Part shown: one piece after another, positions 16,615 through 23,061 of the stretch | Layout: every line of letters begins with the position of its first letter | How positions within the stretch are numbered: position 1 is the first letter of the stretch | NCBI GenBank assembly: GCA_033549245.1 | Contig: JAWSUW010000026.1 | Coordinates: 1 to 25,165 of the forward strand | Origin: Fusibacter_D sp033549245 | GTDB taxonomy: Bacteria > Bacillota > Clostridia > Peptostreptococcales > Acidaminobacteraceae | Length of the DNA: 25,165 nt | Direction: 5' to 3' | Made by a program: the position numbers and the translations under genes | The notes under the pieces: model-generated | What the model saw: only the letters and a program-made list of their open reading frames with translations | Database searches by the model: none | Told to the model about the DNA's origin: nothing

Positions 16615-18171
16615 GTGAACGACATAAACGTACCAGTATATTTAGTAGTGATTATAAGTGGTGTATTGGCTGTAATTGGCGTTGGTATCGGTTATGTTTT
16701 AAGAAAGAATACAGCAGAAAAAGAAATTTTAAGTGCTGAATTTAAAGCAAAAGAAATCATTGCTGAAGCAAGTAAAGCCGCAGAATCGCTCAAAAAAGAA
16801 AAAGTACTTGAAGCAAAAGAGGAAGCTCATCAAATTCGTAAGGAAATTGATCGAGAAACGAAAGATCGTCGTGCTGAAATGCAAAAGTTGGAGAGAAGAA
16901 ATCTTCAAAAAGAAGAAGCCCTCGATAAAAAAGCCCTCAATTTGGAGAATAAAGAAGACAAATTGGCTGCCAAATTAAAGACTGTTGAAAATAAGGAAGC
17001 TGATGCTGAAGCACTTTACGAGAGACAGATCAAAGAATTAGAGAGAATTTCTGAATTAACAATTGAAGAAGCTAAGAATCAACTTTTATCCGACATTGAA
17101 AAAGAAGTTAAGCATGACGCTGTTCTTATGATGAAAGATATCGAAGGTAAAGCGAAAGAAGAAGCAACCAAGAAAGCTAAGGACATTTTGGCATATGCTA
17201 TTCAAAAATGTGCAGCTGACTATGTTGCCGAGACAACTGTATCACTTGTAAATCTTCCAAATGATGAAATGAAAGGCAGAATTATAGGTAGAGAAGGTCG
17301 TAATATTCGTGCACTTGAGACGCTAACAGGTGTCGATTTAATCATTGATGACACTCCAGAAGCTGTTATTTTATCTTCATTCGATCCAATTAGAAGAGAA
17401 ATTGCTAGAATTGCACTAGAAAAATTGATTATTGACGGTAGAATTCATCCGGCTCGTATAGAGGAAATGGTTGAAAAGTCAAAGAAAGAAATTGAACAAA
17501 TCATCAAAACTGAAGGTGAGAATGCGACTTTTGAGGTAGGTATTCATAATCTTCACCCTGAACTGATCCGACTTGTTGGTAGATTGAAATACCGTACAAG
17601 CTACGGTCAAAACGTTCTAAAACATGCAATTGAAGTTGCACATTTAGCCGGTTTGATGGCTGCAGAAATAGGAGCAGACGTTAAGGTCGCTAAGAGAGCA
17701 GGTCTTTTACATGATATTGGTAAAGCGGTTGATCATGATTTGGAAGGCACACATATCGAACTTGGTATGCAAATTCTTAAAAAATATCGTGAGTCAAAAG
17801 CAGTTATTCATGCTATGAGTACGCATCATGGTGATTTTGAGCCAGAATCAATTGAAGCAATTCTTGTTACTGCAGCAGATGCACTTTCTGCGGCGAGACC
17901 TGGCGCAAGAAGAGAAACTTTAGATACGTATATTAAGAGATTAGAATCTTTAGAAGGTATTGCAAATAGTTATGAAGGTGTTGAAAAATCATTTGCAATC
18001 CAAGCTGGACGAGAAGTCCGCGTTGTGGTAATCCCTGAAAAGATCAATGATGACAATATGTTCTTACTTGCTAGAGAAATCAGTAAGAAGATAGAGGCTG
18101 AATTGGATTACCCGGGTCAAATAAAGGTTAACGTGATCAGAGAATCAAGGGTCACTGATTTTGCAAAATAA
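16615..18171 (+). CDS. rny: Ribonuclease Y
   Basis: RNase Y is the membrane-anchored endoribonuclease that initiates mRNA decay in Firmicutes. Order: N-terminal membrane helix (about 8-30, VYLVVIISGVLAVIGVGIGYVL), a long charged coiled coil (about 33-190), a KH domain with GRIIGREGRNIRALE, and an HD domain with HDIGKA near residue 366. The length, about 518, is normal. The start is uncertain. The GTG at 16615 lies inside GGGGGTGA, which itself looks like the ribosome binding site. The codon correctly spaced after it is ATA at 16624, so initiation may be non-canonical. Coordinates use the GTG. Its leader has repeats and hairpins; a terminator follows. Confidence 0.95.
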   Translation: MNDINVPVYLVVIISGVLAVIGVGIGYVLRKNTAEKEILSAEFKAKEIIAEASKAAESLKKEKVLEAKEEAHQIRKEIDRETKDRRAEMQKLERRNLQKEEALDKKALNLENKEDKLAAKLKTVENKEADAEALYERQIKELERISELTIEEAKNQLLSDIEKEVKHDAVLMMKDIEGKAKEEATKKAKDILAYAIQKCAADYVAETTVSLVNLPNDEMKGRIIGREGRNIRALETLTGVDLIIDDTPEAVILSSFDPIRREIARIALEKLIIDGRIHPARIEEMVEKSKKEIEQIIKTEGENATFEVGIHNLHPELIRLVGRLKYRTSYGQNVLKHAIEVAHLAGLMAAEIGADVKVAKRAGLLHDIGKAVDHDLEGTHIELGMQILKKYRESKAVIHAMSTHHGDFEPESIEAILVTAADALSAARPGARRETLDTYIKRLESLEGIANSYEGVEKSFAIQAGREVRVVVIPEKINDDNMFLLAREISKKIEAELDYPGQIKVNVIRESRVTDFAK

Positions 18172-18198
18172 TTATACAATAGAGCTATTACGGAAATT

Positions 18199-18229
18199 AG
18201 AAGAATTCATTTATGGATTCTTCTTTTTA
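18199..18229 (+). terminator. Intrinsic terminator after rny
   Basis: AGAAGAATTC and GGATTCTTCT form a 10-bp stem (one G-U) with a short AT-rich loop, followed by TTTTTAATT. It sits 28 bases after the rny stop and separates rny from spoVS. Confidence 0.8.
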
Positions 18230-18327
18230 ATTGTTTAATTCACATTTTACATATGTTTAACATTTTTGGAGAAGGGTATATCACTAATAATAATTGTCTG
18301 ATAATTGCACTAAGGAGGATTCTAATT

Positions 18328-18597
18328 ATGGAGGTACTAAAAGTAGCAACCAAATCTAATCCAAATTCTGTAGCAGGAGCGTTAGCGGGTGTCATAAGAG
18401 AAAACGGAAGTGCAGAGATTCAAGCCGTAGGAGCTGGGGCATTAAATCAAGCGGTAAAAGCAATTGCAATTGCTAGAGGTTTCATGGCACCAAGTGGTGT
18501 TGATTTAATTTTTATACCAGCATTCACAGAAGTTGATATTAATGGTGAAACCAGAACAGCCATTAAACTCATCGTTCAAAAAAGTATATTAAAATAG
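18328..18597 (+). CDS. spoVS: Stage V sporulation protein S, copy 1
   Basis: SpoVS is a small Alba-like protein needed in B. subtilis for progress through late sporulation stages; its biochemical role is unsettled. The 89 residues match the family closely: MEVLKVATKSNPNSVAGALAG at the N-terminus, then the SAEIQAVGAGALNQAVKAIA core, then RTAIKLIV at the end. The start at ATG 18328 follows AAGGAGGATTC; an in-frame ATG at 18253 has no such site. The C-terminus extends by three to four residues (KSILK) compared with copy 2. Copy 2 starts 12 bases downstream, so the pair is one transcription unit. No convincing sigma-A or sigma-H promoter could be assigned upstream. Confidence 0.96.
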   Translation: MEVLKVATKSNPNSVAGALAGVIRENGSAEIQAVGAGALNQAVKAIAIARGFMAPSGVDLIFIPAFTEVDINGETRTAIKLIVQKSILK

Positions 18598-18609
18598 GAG
18601 GTACTCATC

Positions 18610-18870
18610 GTGGAAGTTTTAAAGGTGTCATCAAAATCAAATCCTAATTCTGTTGCTGGTGCCTTGGCAGGAGTCATAAGGGAACACGGCAGTGCAGAAA
18701 TTCAAGCTGTAGGAGCAGGAGCGATTAATCAGTCTGTCAAAGCTATTGCCATTGCAAGGGGCTTTGTTTCACCTTCTGGAATCGATCTTGTATGTATTCC
18801 AGCCTTTTCAGATATTATAATTGATGGCGAGGAGAGAACAGCTATCAAGTTGATTGTACAACCAAGATGA
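18610..18870 (+). CDS. spoVS: Stage V sporulation protein S, copy 2
   Basis: A second SpoVS of 86 residues, the usual family length. It is very similar to copy 1, with substitutions concentrated in the C-terminal third (for example FVSPSGIDLVCIPAFSDI against FMAPSGVDLIFIPAFTEV). Initiation is at GTG 18610 after AATAGGAGG. The two genes look like an old tandem duplication kept intact. An intrinsic terminator ends the unit. Whether both are expressed in sporulation, or one has a vegetative role, cannot be read from sequence. Confidence 0.95.
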   Translation: MEVLKVSSKSNPNSVAGALAGVIREHGSAEIQAVGAGAINQSVKAIAIARGFVSPSGIDLVCIPAFSDIIIDGEERTAIKLIVQPR

Positions 18871-18879
18871 AATTCAAAT

Positions 18880-18905
18880 AAAGAGCTGAAAAGCTCTTTT
18901 TTATT
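18880..18905 (+). terminator. Intrinsic terminator after the spoVS pair
   Basis: AAAGAGCT and AGCTCTTT form an 8-bp stem closed by a GAAA tetraloop, continuing into TTTTTTATT. It cleanly separates spoVS from purB. Confidence 0.88.
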
Positions 18906-18933
18906 TGTATTTGCAATAAAAGTATATTATAAT
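18905..18933 (+). promoter_or_regulatory. Sigma-A-type promoter for purB
   Basis: TTGTAT (18905-18910), 17 bases, TATAAT (18928-18933). The leader to purB is about 60 bases. No purine riboswitch or obvious PurR-box pair is visible in it. Confidence 0.65.
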
Positions 18934-18999
18934 AGTACAGAAAGTGTATTATTATTATAAAATACGATTAATTGTTCGTGTTCTTAAGGAGGCAATTAA

Positions 19000-20430
19000 A
19001 TGCATGATATTTATCAAAATCCCTTGGTGGAACGATACAGTAGTGAAGAAATGCTCAATATTTTCTCTCCACTAAACAAATTTTCAAACTGGAGAAAACT
19101 ATGGATCGCTTTAGCGGAGTCCGAGCAAGCATTAGGACTCAATATTTCAGATGATCAAATTGAAGAAATGAAAGCACACATCTATGATATTGATTTTGAG
19201 ATGGCAGCCATGTATGAAAAGAAATTCAGACATGATGTCATGGCTCACGTTCATACTTATGGAGAACAATGTCCTAAAGCAAAACCGATAATCCACCTTG
19301 GAGCAACAAGTGCTTATGTTGGCGATAATACCGATCTTATAGTCATGCGCGAGGGACTTTACCTTGTACGCAATAAGTTGGCAGTTTTGATAGATAAATT
19401 GTCATTATTTGCTGAAGAAACCAAGGATATTCCGACTCTAGGCTATACTCATTTTCAACCAGCTCAATTAACAACAGTTGGGAAGAGGGCAACACTTTGG
19501 ATTTTGGATTTGGTGATGGATTATGAGGATGTATGCATTCTAATCGATCAGTTTAAAATGAGAGGTGTCAAAGGCACTACAGGAACTCAAGCTTCATTTT
19601 TAAATTTGTTTAATGAAGATCATGATAAAGTTGAAGCTCTCGATCAAATGGTTTCCAAGAAAATGGGTTTTAATGATACCATAAGCGTTACTGGCCAAAC
19701 CTATACAAGAAAGTATGATGCAAAAGTTGCGAATGTCCTTGGAGGCATTGCTATATCGCTACACAAGATGACAAATGACATCAGACTACTTCAATCACTC
19801 AAGGAAGTTGAGGAACCTTTTGAATCCAATCAAATAGGATCATCAGCAATGGCTTATAAACGGAATCCAATGAGGAGTGAAAGAATATCATCTCTTGCCA
19901 AGTATGTAATGTCATTGTCTTCAAGTCCACAAATGGTTGCAGCAACACAATGGTTTGAAAGAACTCTCGATGATAGTGCCAATAAGAGACTTGCAGTTTC
20001 TGAAGCATTCCTTGCAATAGACGCTTGTCTGGATATATCTAATAATGTTGCTACTGGGCTCGTAGTATATGAAAAGGTCATTGAAAAGCATGTTCTTGCG
20101 GAACTACCTTTCATGGTCACTGAAAACATCATCATGGAAGCTGTTAAAAAAGGTGGAGATCGACAAGAATTGCATGAAGCAATCAGAGTACACTCTATGG
20201 AAGCCGGTAAAAAAGTGAAAGTAGAAGGACTTGAAAATGATTTGCTCGATCGAATAGAAAGTGATCCAATCTTCAATCTTACACATGAAGACATTTTACT
20301 TCTATTGAATCCTAAAGATTATATTGGTAGAAGTTCAGAACAAGTGGTACAGTTTATCAATAAAGAGGTGGAACCCATTAGAATGGCTCATTTAGATGTC
20401 CTTGGTAGAGAAGTAGCTTTAAAAGTTTAA
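19000..20430 (+). CDS. purB: Adenylosuccinate lyase
   Basis: PurB cleaves SAICAR and adenylosuccinate, releasing fumarate, in purine synthesis. The fumarase/aspartase superfamily signature appears as GSSAMAYKRNP (residues 280-290); the usual GSSxMPxKxNP has Pro where this protein has Ala285, as in many adenylosuccinate lyases. Catalytic-region histidine H151 is in GYTHFQPAQ, and SAYVGDNTD holds a substrate-binding loop. The 476-residue length suits the longer adenylosuccinate lyase class. It is monocistronic here, with its own promoter and terminator, away from a pur operon. The start follows AAGGAGGCAATTAA. Confidence 0.95.
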   Translation: MHDIYQNPLVERYSSEEMLNIFSPLNKFSNWRKLWIALAESEQALGLNISDDQIEEMKAHIYDIDFEMAAMYEKKFRHDVMAHVHTYGEQCPKAKPIIHLGATSAYVGDNTDLIVMREGLYLVRNKLAVLIDKLSLFAEETKDIPTLGYTHFQPAQLTTVGKRATLWILDLVMDYEDVCILIDQFKMRGVKGTTGTQASFLNLFNEDHDKVEALDQMVSKKMGFNDTISVTGQTYTRKYDAKVANVLGGIAISLHKMTNDIRLLQSLKEVEEPFESNQIGSSAMAYKRNPMRSERISSLAKYVMSLSSSPQMVAATQWFERTLDDSANKRLAVSEAFLAIDACLDISNNVATGLVVYEKVIEKHVLAELPFMVTENIIMEAVKKGGDRQELHEAIRVHSMEAGKKVKVEGLENDLLDRIESDPIFNLTHEDILLLLNPKDYIGRSSEQVVQFINKEVEPIRMAHLDVLGREVALKV

Positions 20431-20436
20431 AATGTT

Positions 20437-20474
20437 ACCGAAAGTGGGTTTAATTGCCAACTTTCGGTTTTTTT
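20437..20474 (+). terminator. Intrinsic terminator after purB
   Basis: ACCGAAAGT (20437-20445) and ACTTTCGGT (20460-20468) form a perfect 9-bp stem followed by seven T residues. The loop can add a short G-C stack. Efficient termination is expected. Confidence 0.9.
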
Positions 20475-20533
20475 ATATTATCAAATGGGTAGTAAATATG
20501 TTAAGATAAAAAAAAGAAGATAAAGGAGGCTTT

Positions 20534-21457
20534 ATGAAATTATTAAGTAATCAAGGCTTTGATCTTTCTGCACAATACATTATCAATAACGCCAGATACC
20601 TTGAGAAAATTTTACTGGATCATCATTTTATCGTACCTTGTGGTGAGAAAATTGTGAAAGCTCTTCAAATGTATCAAAACAAAGATGGGGGATATGGTAA
20701 TGCTCTTGAGCCAGATTTCAGATTGCCACATTCATCAGCTATGGCGACTTCAATCGCTTTAAGATTCTTAAAAATGTTCGATGAACATAATATTGCCGAG
20801 GTTCAAATTCATAATGCCATCAGATATCTTGAAAGTACTTTTAATAAGGAAATCTCTGGATGGGAAGCTGTTCCTAAAATGGTCAACATTTACCCTCATG
20901 CACCATGGTGGCATAGAGTAGAAGATGTGGATTACATCAGTGGCAATCCTTCTGCTGAGCTCGTAGGATACTTGTACGCCTATAAATCCTTTGTGACCAG
21001 TCTTGATGTGGATGAACTTATAGAATTCTATGTAAGTAGATTTGAAAGCATGAAGCAATTTGAGGAGCATGAAGTATATTGTTACATAAGACTTTATGAG
21101 ATTTTACCAAAAGAGTATAAAACGCGTATGTTTCCGAATTTAAGAGTCGCTTATGATGAGCTGGTAAGCCTCGATCGTGAATCCTGGAAAAAGTATGTGC
21201 CTTATCCACTAAAATTTATTGGAGTTACAGAAGAATCCATATTTGTGATCTCTGATGAAGATTTGGAAGAGAACCTAAACTATTTGATAGATGAACTTCA
21301 GAATATTGGTATGATTCAGCCAACATGGTCGTGGACTGAATATGAAGCGGAGTGGGAAGTGGCAAAACGTGAATGGACTGGTATACTGACTATTGATGCC
21401 TTACTGATTTTGAAACGTTTTAATCGATTGGAAAAAACAACTTTACAAAAAAAATGA
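20534..21457 (+). CDS. Unrecognised protein, alpha-toroid (prenyltransferase/terpene-cyclase-like fold) candidate
   Basis: I do not recognise a characterised family. The 307 residues are soluble, without signal peptide or membrane segments. Around residues 44-79 the motif LQMYQNKDGGYGNALEPDF followed by a helix resembles the QxxDGG(Y/W)G repeats of squalene-cyclase/prenyltransferase alpha-alpha toroids. Further helices such as GNPSAELVGYLYAYK and a Trp-rich C-terminal segment (PTWSWTEYEAEWEVAKREW) would fit later turns. The DxDD motif of class II cyclases is absent, so a cyclase reaction is not supported. It stands alone between purB's terminator and queT; the queT promoter lies in its last codons. 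The start at ATG 20534 follows AAAGGAGGC. Confidence 0.7.
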   Translation: MKLLSNQGFDLSAQYIINNARYLEKILLDHHFIVPCGEKIVKALQMYQNKDGGYGNALEPDFRLPHSSAMATSIALRFLKMFDEHNIAEVQIHNAIRYLESTFNKEISGWEAVPKMVNIYPHAPWWHRVEDVDYISGNPSAELVGYLYAYKSFVTSLDVDELIEFYVSRFESMKQFEEHEVYCYIRLYEILPKEYKTRMFPNLRVAYDELVSLDRESWKKYVPYPLKFIGVTEESIFVISDEDLEENLNYLIDELQNIGMIQPTWSWTEYEAEWEVAKREWTGILTIDALLILKRFNRLEKTTLQKK

Positions 21458-21469
21458 TTGTGCTATACT
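21442..21469 (+). promoter_or_regulatory. Promoter for the queT riboswitch transcript
   Basis: TTTACA (21442-21447), a 16-base spacer and TATACT (21464-21469). It overlaps the end of the preceding gene and starts transcription shortly before the preQ1 aptamer. Confidence 0.7.
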
Positions 21470-21483
21470 AATTAAGGCTTTAA

Positions 21484-21520
21484 AAAGTGTTTCCTTGGTA
21501 CCCACTATAAAAAACAAGGG
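21484..21520 (+). promoter_or_regulatory. PreQ1-I riboswitch aptamer
   Basis: The class I preQ1 pseudoknot is visible. Stem P1 pairs AGTG (21486-21489) with CACT (21503-21506). The 13-base loop between them contains CCTTG, and the A-rich ATAAAAAA tail leads to CAAGG (21515-21519), which pairs back to CCTTG as P2. Position directly ahead of queT fits the known ligand, the queuosine precursor 7-aminomethyl-7-deazaguanine. Confidence 0.9.
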
Positions 21521-21549
21521 GTTATGTGCTGTTTTATTTTCGTGCAAAT

Positions 21550-21587
21550 ATCCCCTAAACATGTTTTCATGTGGTGGGGATTTTTTT
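21550..21587 (+). terminator. Riboswitch-controlled terminator ahead of queT
   Basis: ATCCCC (21550-21555) pairs with GGGGAT (21576-21581) and ACATG with CATGT inside, closed by TTTT, then a T-run to 21587. The aptamer's AGGGG (21517-21521) can instead pair with CCCCT (21552-21556) as an antiterminator. Ligand binding locks that strand in P2 and so favours termination: an OFF switch. Confidence 0.88.
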
Positions 21588-21600
21588 ATGGGAATAGCCA

Positions 21601-21626
21601 TTGACAGTTCGAAACCATCCTGTCAA
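21601..21626 (+). repeat. Short inverted repeat in the queT leader
   Basis: TTGACAG (21601-21607) and CTGTCAA (21620-21626) are a 7-bp inverted repeat between the riboswitch terminator and the queT ribosome binding site. It may form a small hairpin; significance is unclear. Confidence 0.4.
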
Positions 21627-21649
21627 AAAACAAAACTAGGGAGGAAATC

Positions 21650-22132
21650 ATGAACAACAGAGTCAAGTACATCATTCATGCGGGAATAATTGCAGCGTTA
21701 TACGTTGTATTGGTAATGGTATTCAGTTTTAGCAGTTTTGGTCCAATTCAATTCAGAGTTGCTGAGGCTTTAACCATTTTGCCATTTTTTACACCTGCAG
21801 CAATACCAGGTTTATTTGTAGGATGTCTTATCGCTAATATTGTTGGAGGCGCAATCATCTGGGACACAATATTTGGAAGTCTTGCAACGTTGCTAGCAGC
21901 TTATTTGTCCTATAAACTTAGGAAAAATCAATTTTTGGTACCAATACCTCCGATTGTCATCAATAGTGTTGTTGTTGGCATTTTACTCAAATACGCTTAT
22001 GGAATACCTGATGGCTTATTACTGCTCATGGGAAGTGTCTTCCTTGGACAGTTGTTTGCTGTTTATGGACTAGGTATGATTCTTATGAATGCCCTTAAGC
22101 CTATCAAGAAGATATTTGGTTTGGATCAATAA
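21650..22132 (+). CDS. queT: QueT-type queuosine-precursor (preQ1/preQ0) transporter substrate-binding component
   Basis: QueT proteins are small membrane S-components of ECF-type transporters that import queuosine precursors. The 160-residue protein has about five to six hydrophobic segments and the family motif QFRVAEALTILPFF near residues 35-48, followed by PAAIPGLFVGCLIAN and the GGAIIWDTIFGSLATLLAAYLSY region. Assignment is reinforced by the preQ1-I riboswitch and its terminator directly upstream. No ECF ATPase or T-component genes are here, so it would use the shared EcfAAT module encoded elsewhere. The start follows AGGGAGGAAATC. A bidirectional terminator follows the stop. Confidence 0.93.
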   Translation: MNNRVKYIIHAGIIAALYVVLVMVFSFSSFGPIQFRVAEALTILPFFTPAAIPGLFVGCLIANIVGGAIIWDTIFGSLATLLAAYLSYKLRKNQFLVPIPPIVINSVVVGILLKYAYGIPDGLLLLMGSVFLGQLFAVYGLGMILMNALKPIKKIFGLDQ

Positions 22133-22137
22133 ATAAG

Positions 22138-22163
22138 AAAACAGAGTAGGGATACTCTGTTTT
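22138..22163. terminator. Bidirectional terminator between queT and the SDR gene
   Basis: AAACAGAGTA and TACTCTGTTT form a 10-bp stem with a GGGA loop. A T-run follows on the + strand, and the opposite strand also reads into an A/T-rich stretch, so the two convergent genes can share it. Confidence 0.85.
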
Positions 22164-22168
22164 TTTAT

Positions 22169-22909
22169 TTAAGTATAGATCATTTTCTTCGTCATGCCAC
22201 CATCAATAACGATATTTTGACCATTTATGAAATCATTTTCGGGGTTACATAGGTACAAACAAGTATTTGCAACGTCTCTAGGCATTCCGACACGTCTAGA
22301 TGGGTGTTGTTCATGGTCATTAGGCTCAAGCGAGTCATAATCTCCAATTTCAATCCAACCTGGACTGATTGAATTTACAGTTATTGGCAATTTGCTCAAA
22401 CTGATTGCCATAGCATGTGTGAGTGCAACAATTCCTCCTTTGGATGACGCATAAGCCTCAGATCCTGGTTCAGACATCGTAGCACGTGTCGAAGCGATAT
22501 TGATGATACGGCCATACGAGCTTTCGGAATTTTGAATTTTTTTAGAAAAGAATTGTGAGATTAAAAATGGTGCTCTTAAATTCACAGCCAAAGTTTCATC
22601 CCATTCATCAACCGAAATCTCCAGGAAGTCTTTAAACATACTGATGCCAGCGCAATTAATAAGGATGTGAAAAACGCTGTAGGATTCGTTCAGTTGAGTA
22701 AGGATCTGCTGAAGTTGTTTTGAATCGCGTAGATCGCATGTTTTATAATCAAAACGATCAGTATAAACATTTTTCATGGATCTCAGTTTGACTGGATCGA
22801 TGTCAATGGCGATAATGTGTGCATTCAGTTTATGGAATGTACGAACCAGTTCGCGTCCAATGCCGCCAGCAGCGCCAGTGATGATAATATTGTAATTTTT
22901 ATAGTCCAT
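22169..22909 (-). CDS. Short-chain dehydrogenase/reductase (SDR) of unknown substrate
   Basis: A classical SDR of 246 residues. The Rossmann glycine motif TGAAGGIG is at 11-18, the acidic residue of the NAD(H)-preferring type is near 36 (AIDID), NCAG is at 85-88, and the catalytic set is N110, S140, Y153 and K157 (EAYASSK). The C-terminal INGQNIVIDGGMT is also typical. The closest general type is the glucose/3-oxoacyl-ACP reductase-like group, but the substrate cannot be inferred. It is encoded alone, convergent with queT and divergent from the recombinase gene. The start follows AAGGAGGTTCAAT. Confidence 0.9.
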   Translation of the reverse strand: MDYKNYNIIITGAAGGIGRELVRTFHKLNAHIIAIDIDPVKLRSMKNVYTDRFDYKTCDLRDSKQLQQILTQLNESYSVFHILINCAGISMFKDFLEISVDEWDETLAVNLRAPFLISQFFSKKIQNSESSYGRIINIASTRATMSEPGSEAYASSKGGIVALTHAMAISLSKLPITVNSISPGWIEIGDYDSLEPNDHEQHPSRRVGMPRDVANTCLYLCNPENDFINGQNIVIDGGMTKKMIYT

Positions 22910-22984
22910 ATTGAACCTCCTTGAATCTAATTATATTTTAAGAGAGTTACTGCAAAAAAGCTAGTCAATTGTTTCGTGAGATGA

Positions 22985-22990
22985 TATAAT
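22985..22990 (+). promoter_or_regulatory. Possible -10 of the recombinase gene
   Basis: A consensus TATAAT lies 71 bases before the recombinase start. The hexamer 17 bases upstream (TAGTCA) is poor, so the promoter may be weak or need an activator. The inverted repeat 22998-23035 begins eight bases downstream. Confidence 0.45.
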
Positions 22991-22997
22991 GAATTAA

Positions 22998-23035
22998 GCA
23001 ACTATTCCTCAAATGTATATTTAGGGAATAGTTGC
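22998..23035. repeat. Perfect 11-bp inverted repeat before the recombinase gene
   Basis: GCAACTATTCC (22998-23008) and GGAATAGTTGC (23025-23035) are perfectly complementary, separated by 16 AT-rich bases. There is no T-run. It could be a leader hairpin, an operator overlapping the transcription start, or a recombinase-binding site, since 11-bp arms are the size used by Xer/dif sites. The spacer is longer than the 6-8 bases usual for such sites. Confidence 0.7.
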
Positions 23036-23061
23036 AATGAATAATAAAATGAGGTGCAAAA

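Noticed and set aside
18250..18320. Possible sigma-H promoter for spoVS
   Set aside because: A GAAGGGTAT element is present, but no correctly spaced GAAT -10 could be found, so I do not claim it.
18253..18327. N-terminal extension of SpoVS copy 1 starting at 18253
   Set aside because: No ribosome binding site and no similarity to SpoVS; AAGGAGG directly precedes the ATG at 18328.
19854..20294. 146-codon - strand frame inside purB
   Set aside because: Antisense shadow of conserved PurB sequence with Ser/Thr-rich, non-family translation.
22985..23061. Reading the inverted repeat before the recombinase as a terminator or attenuator
   Set aside because: No T-run follows either arm, so intrinsic termination is not supported; it is kept only as a repeat of unknown role.
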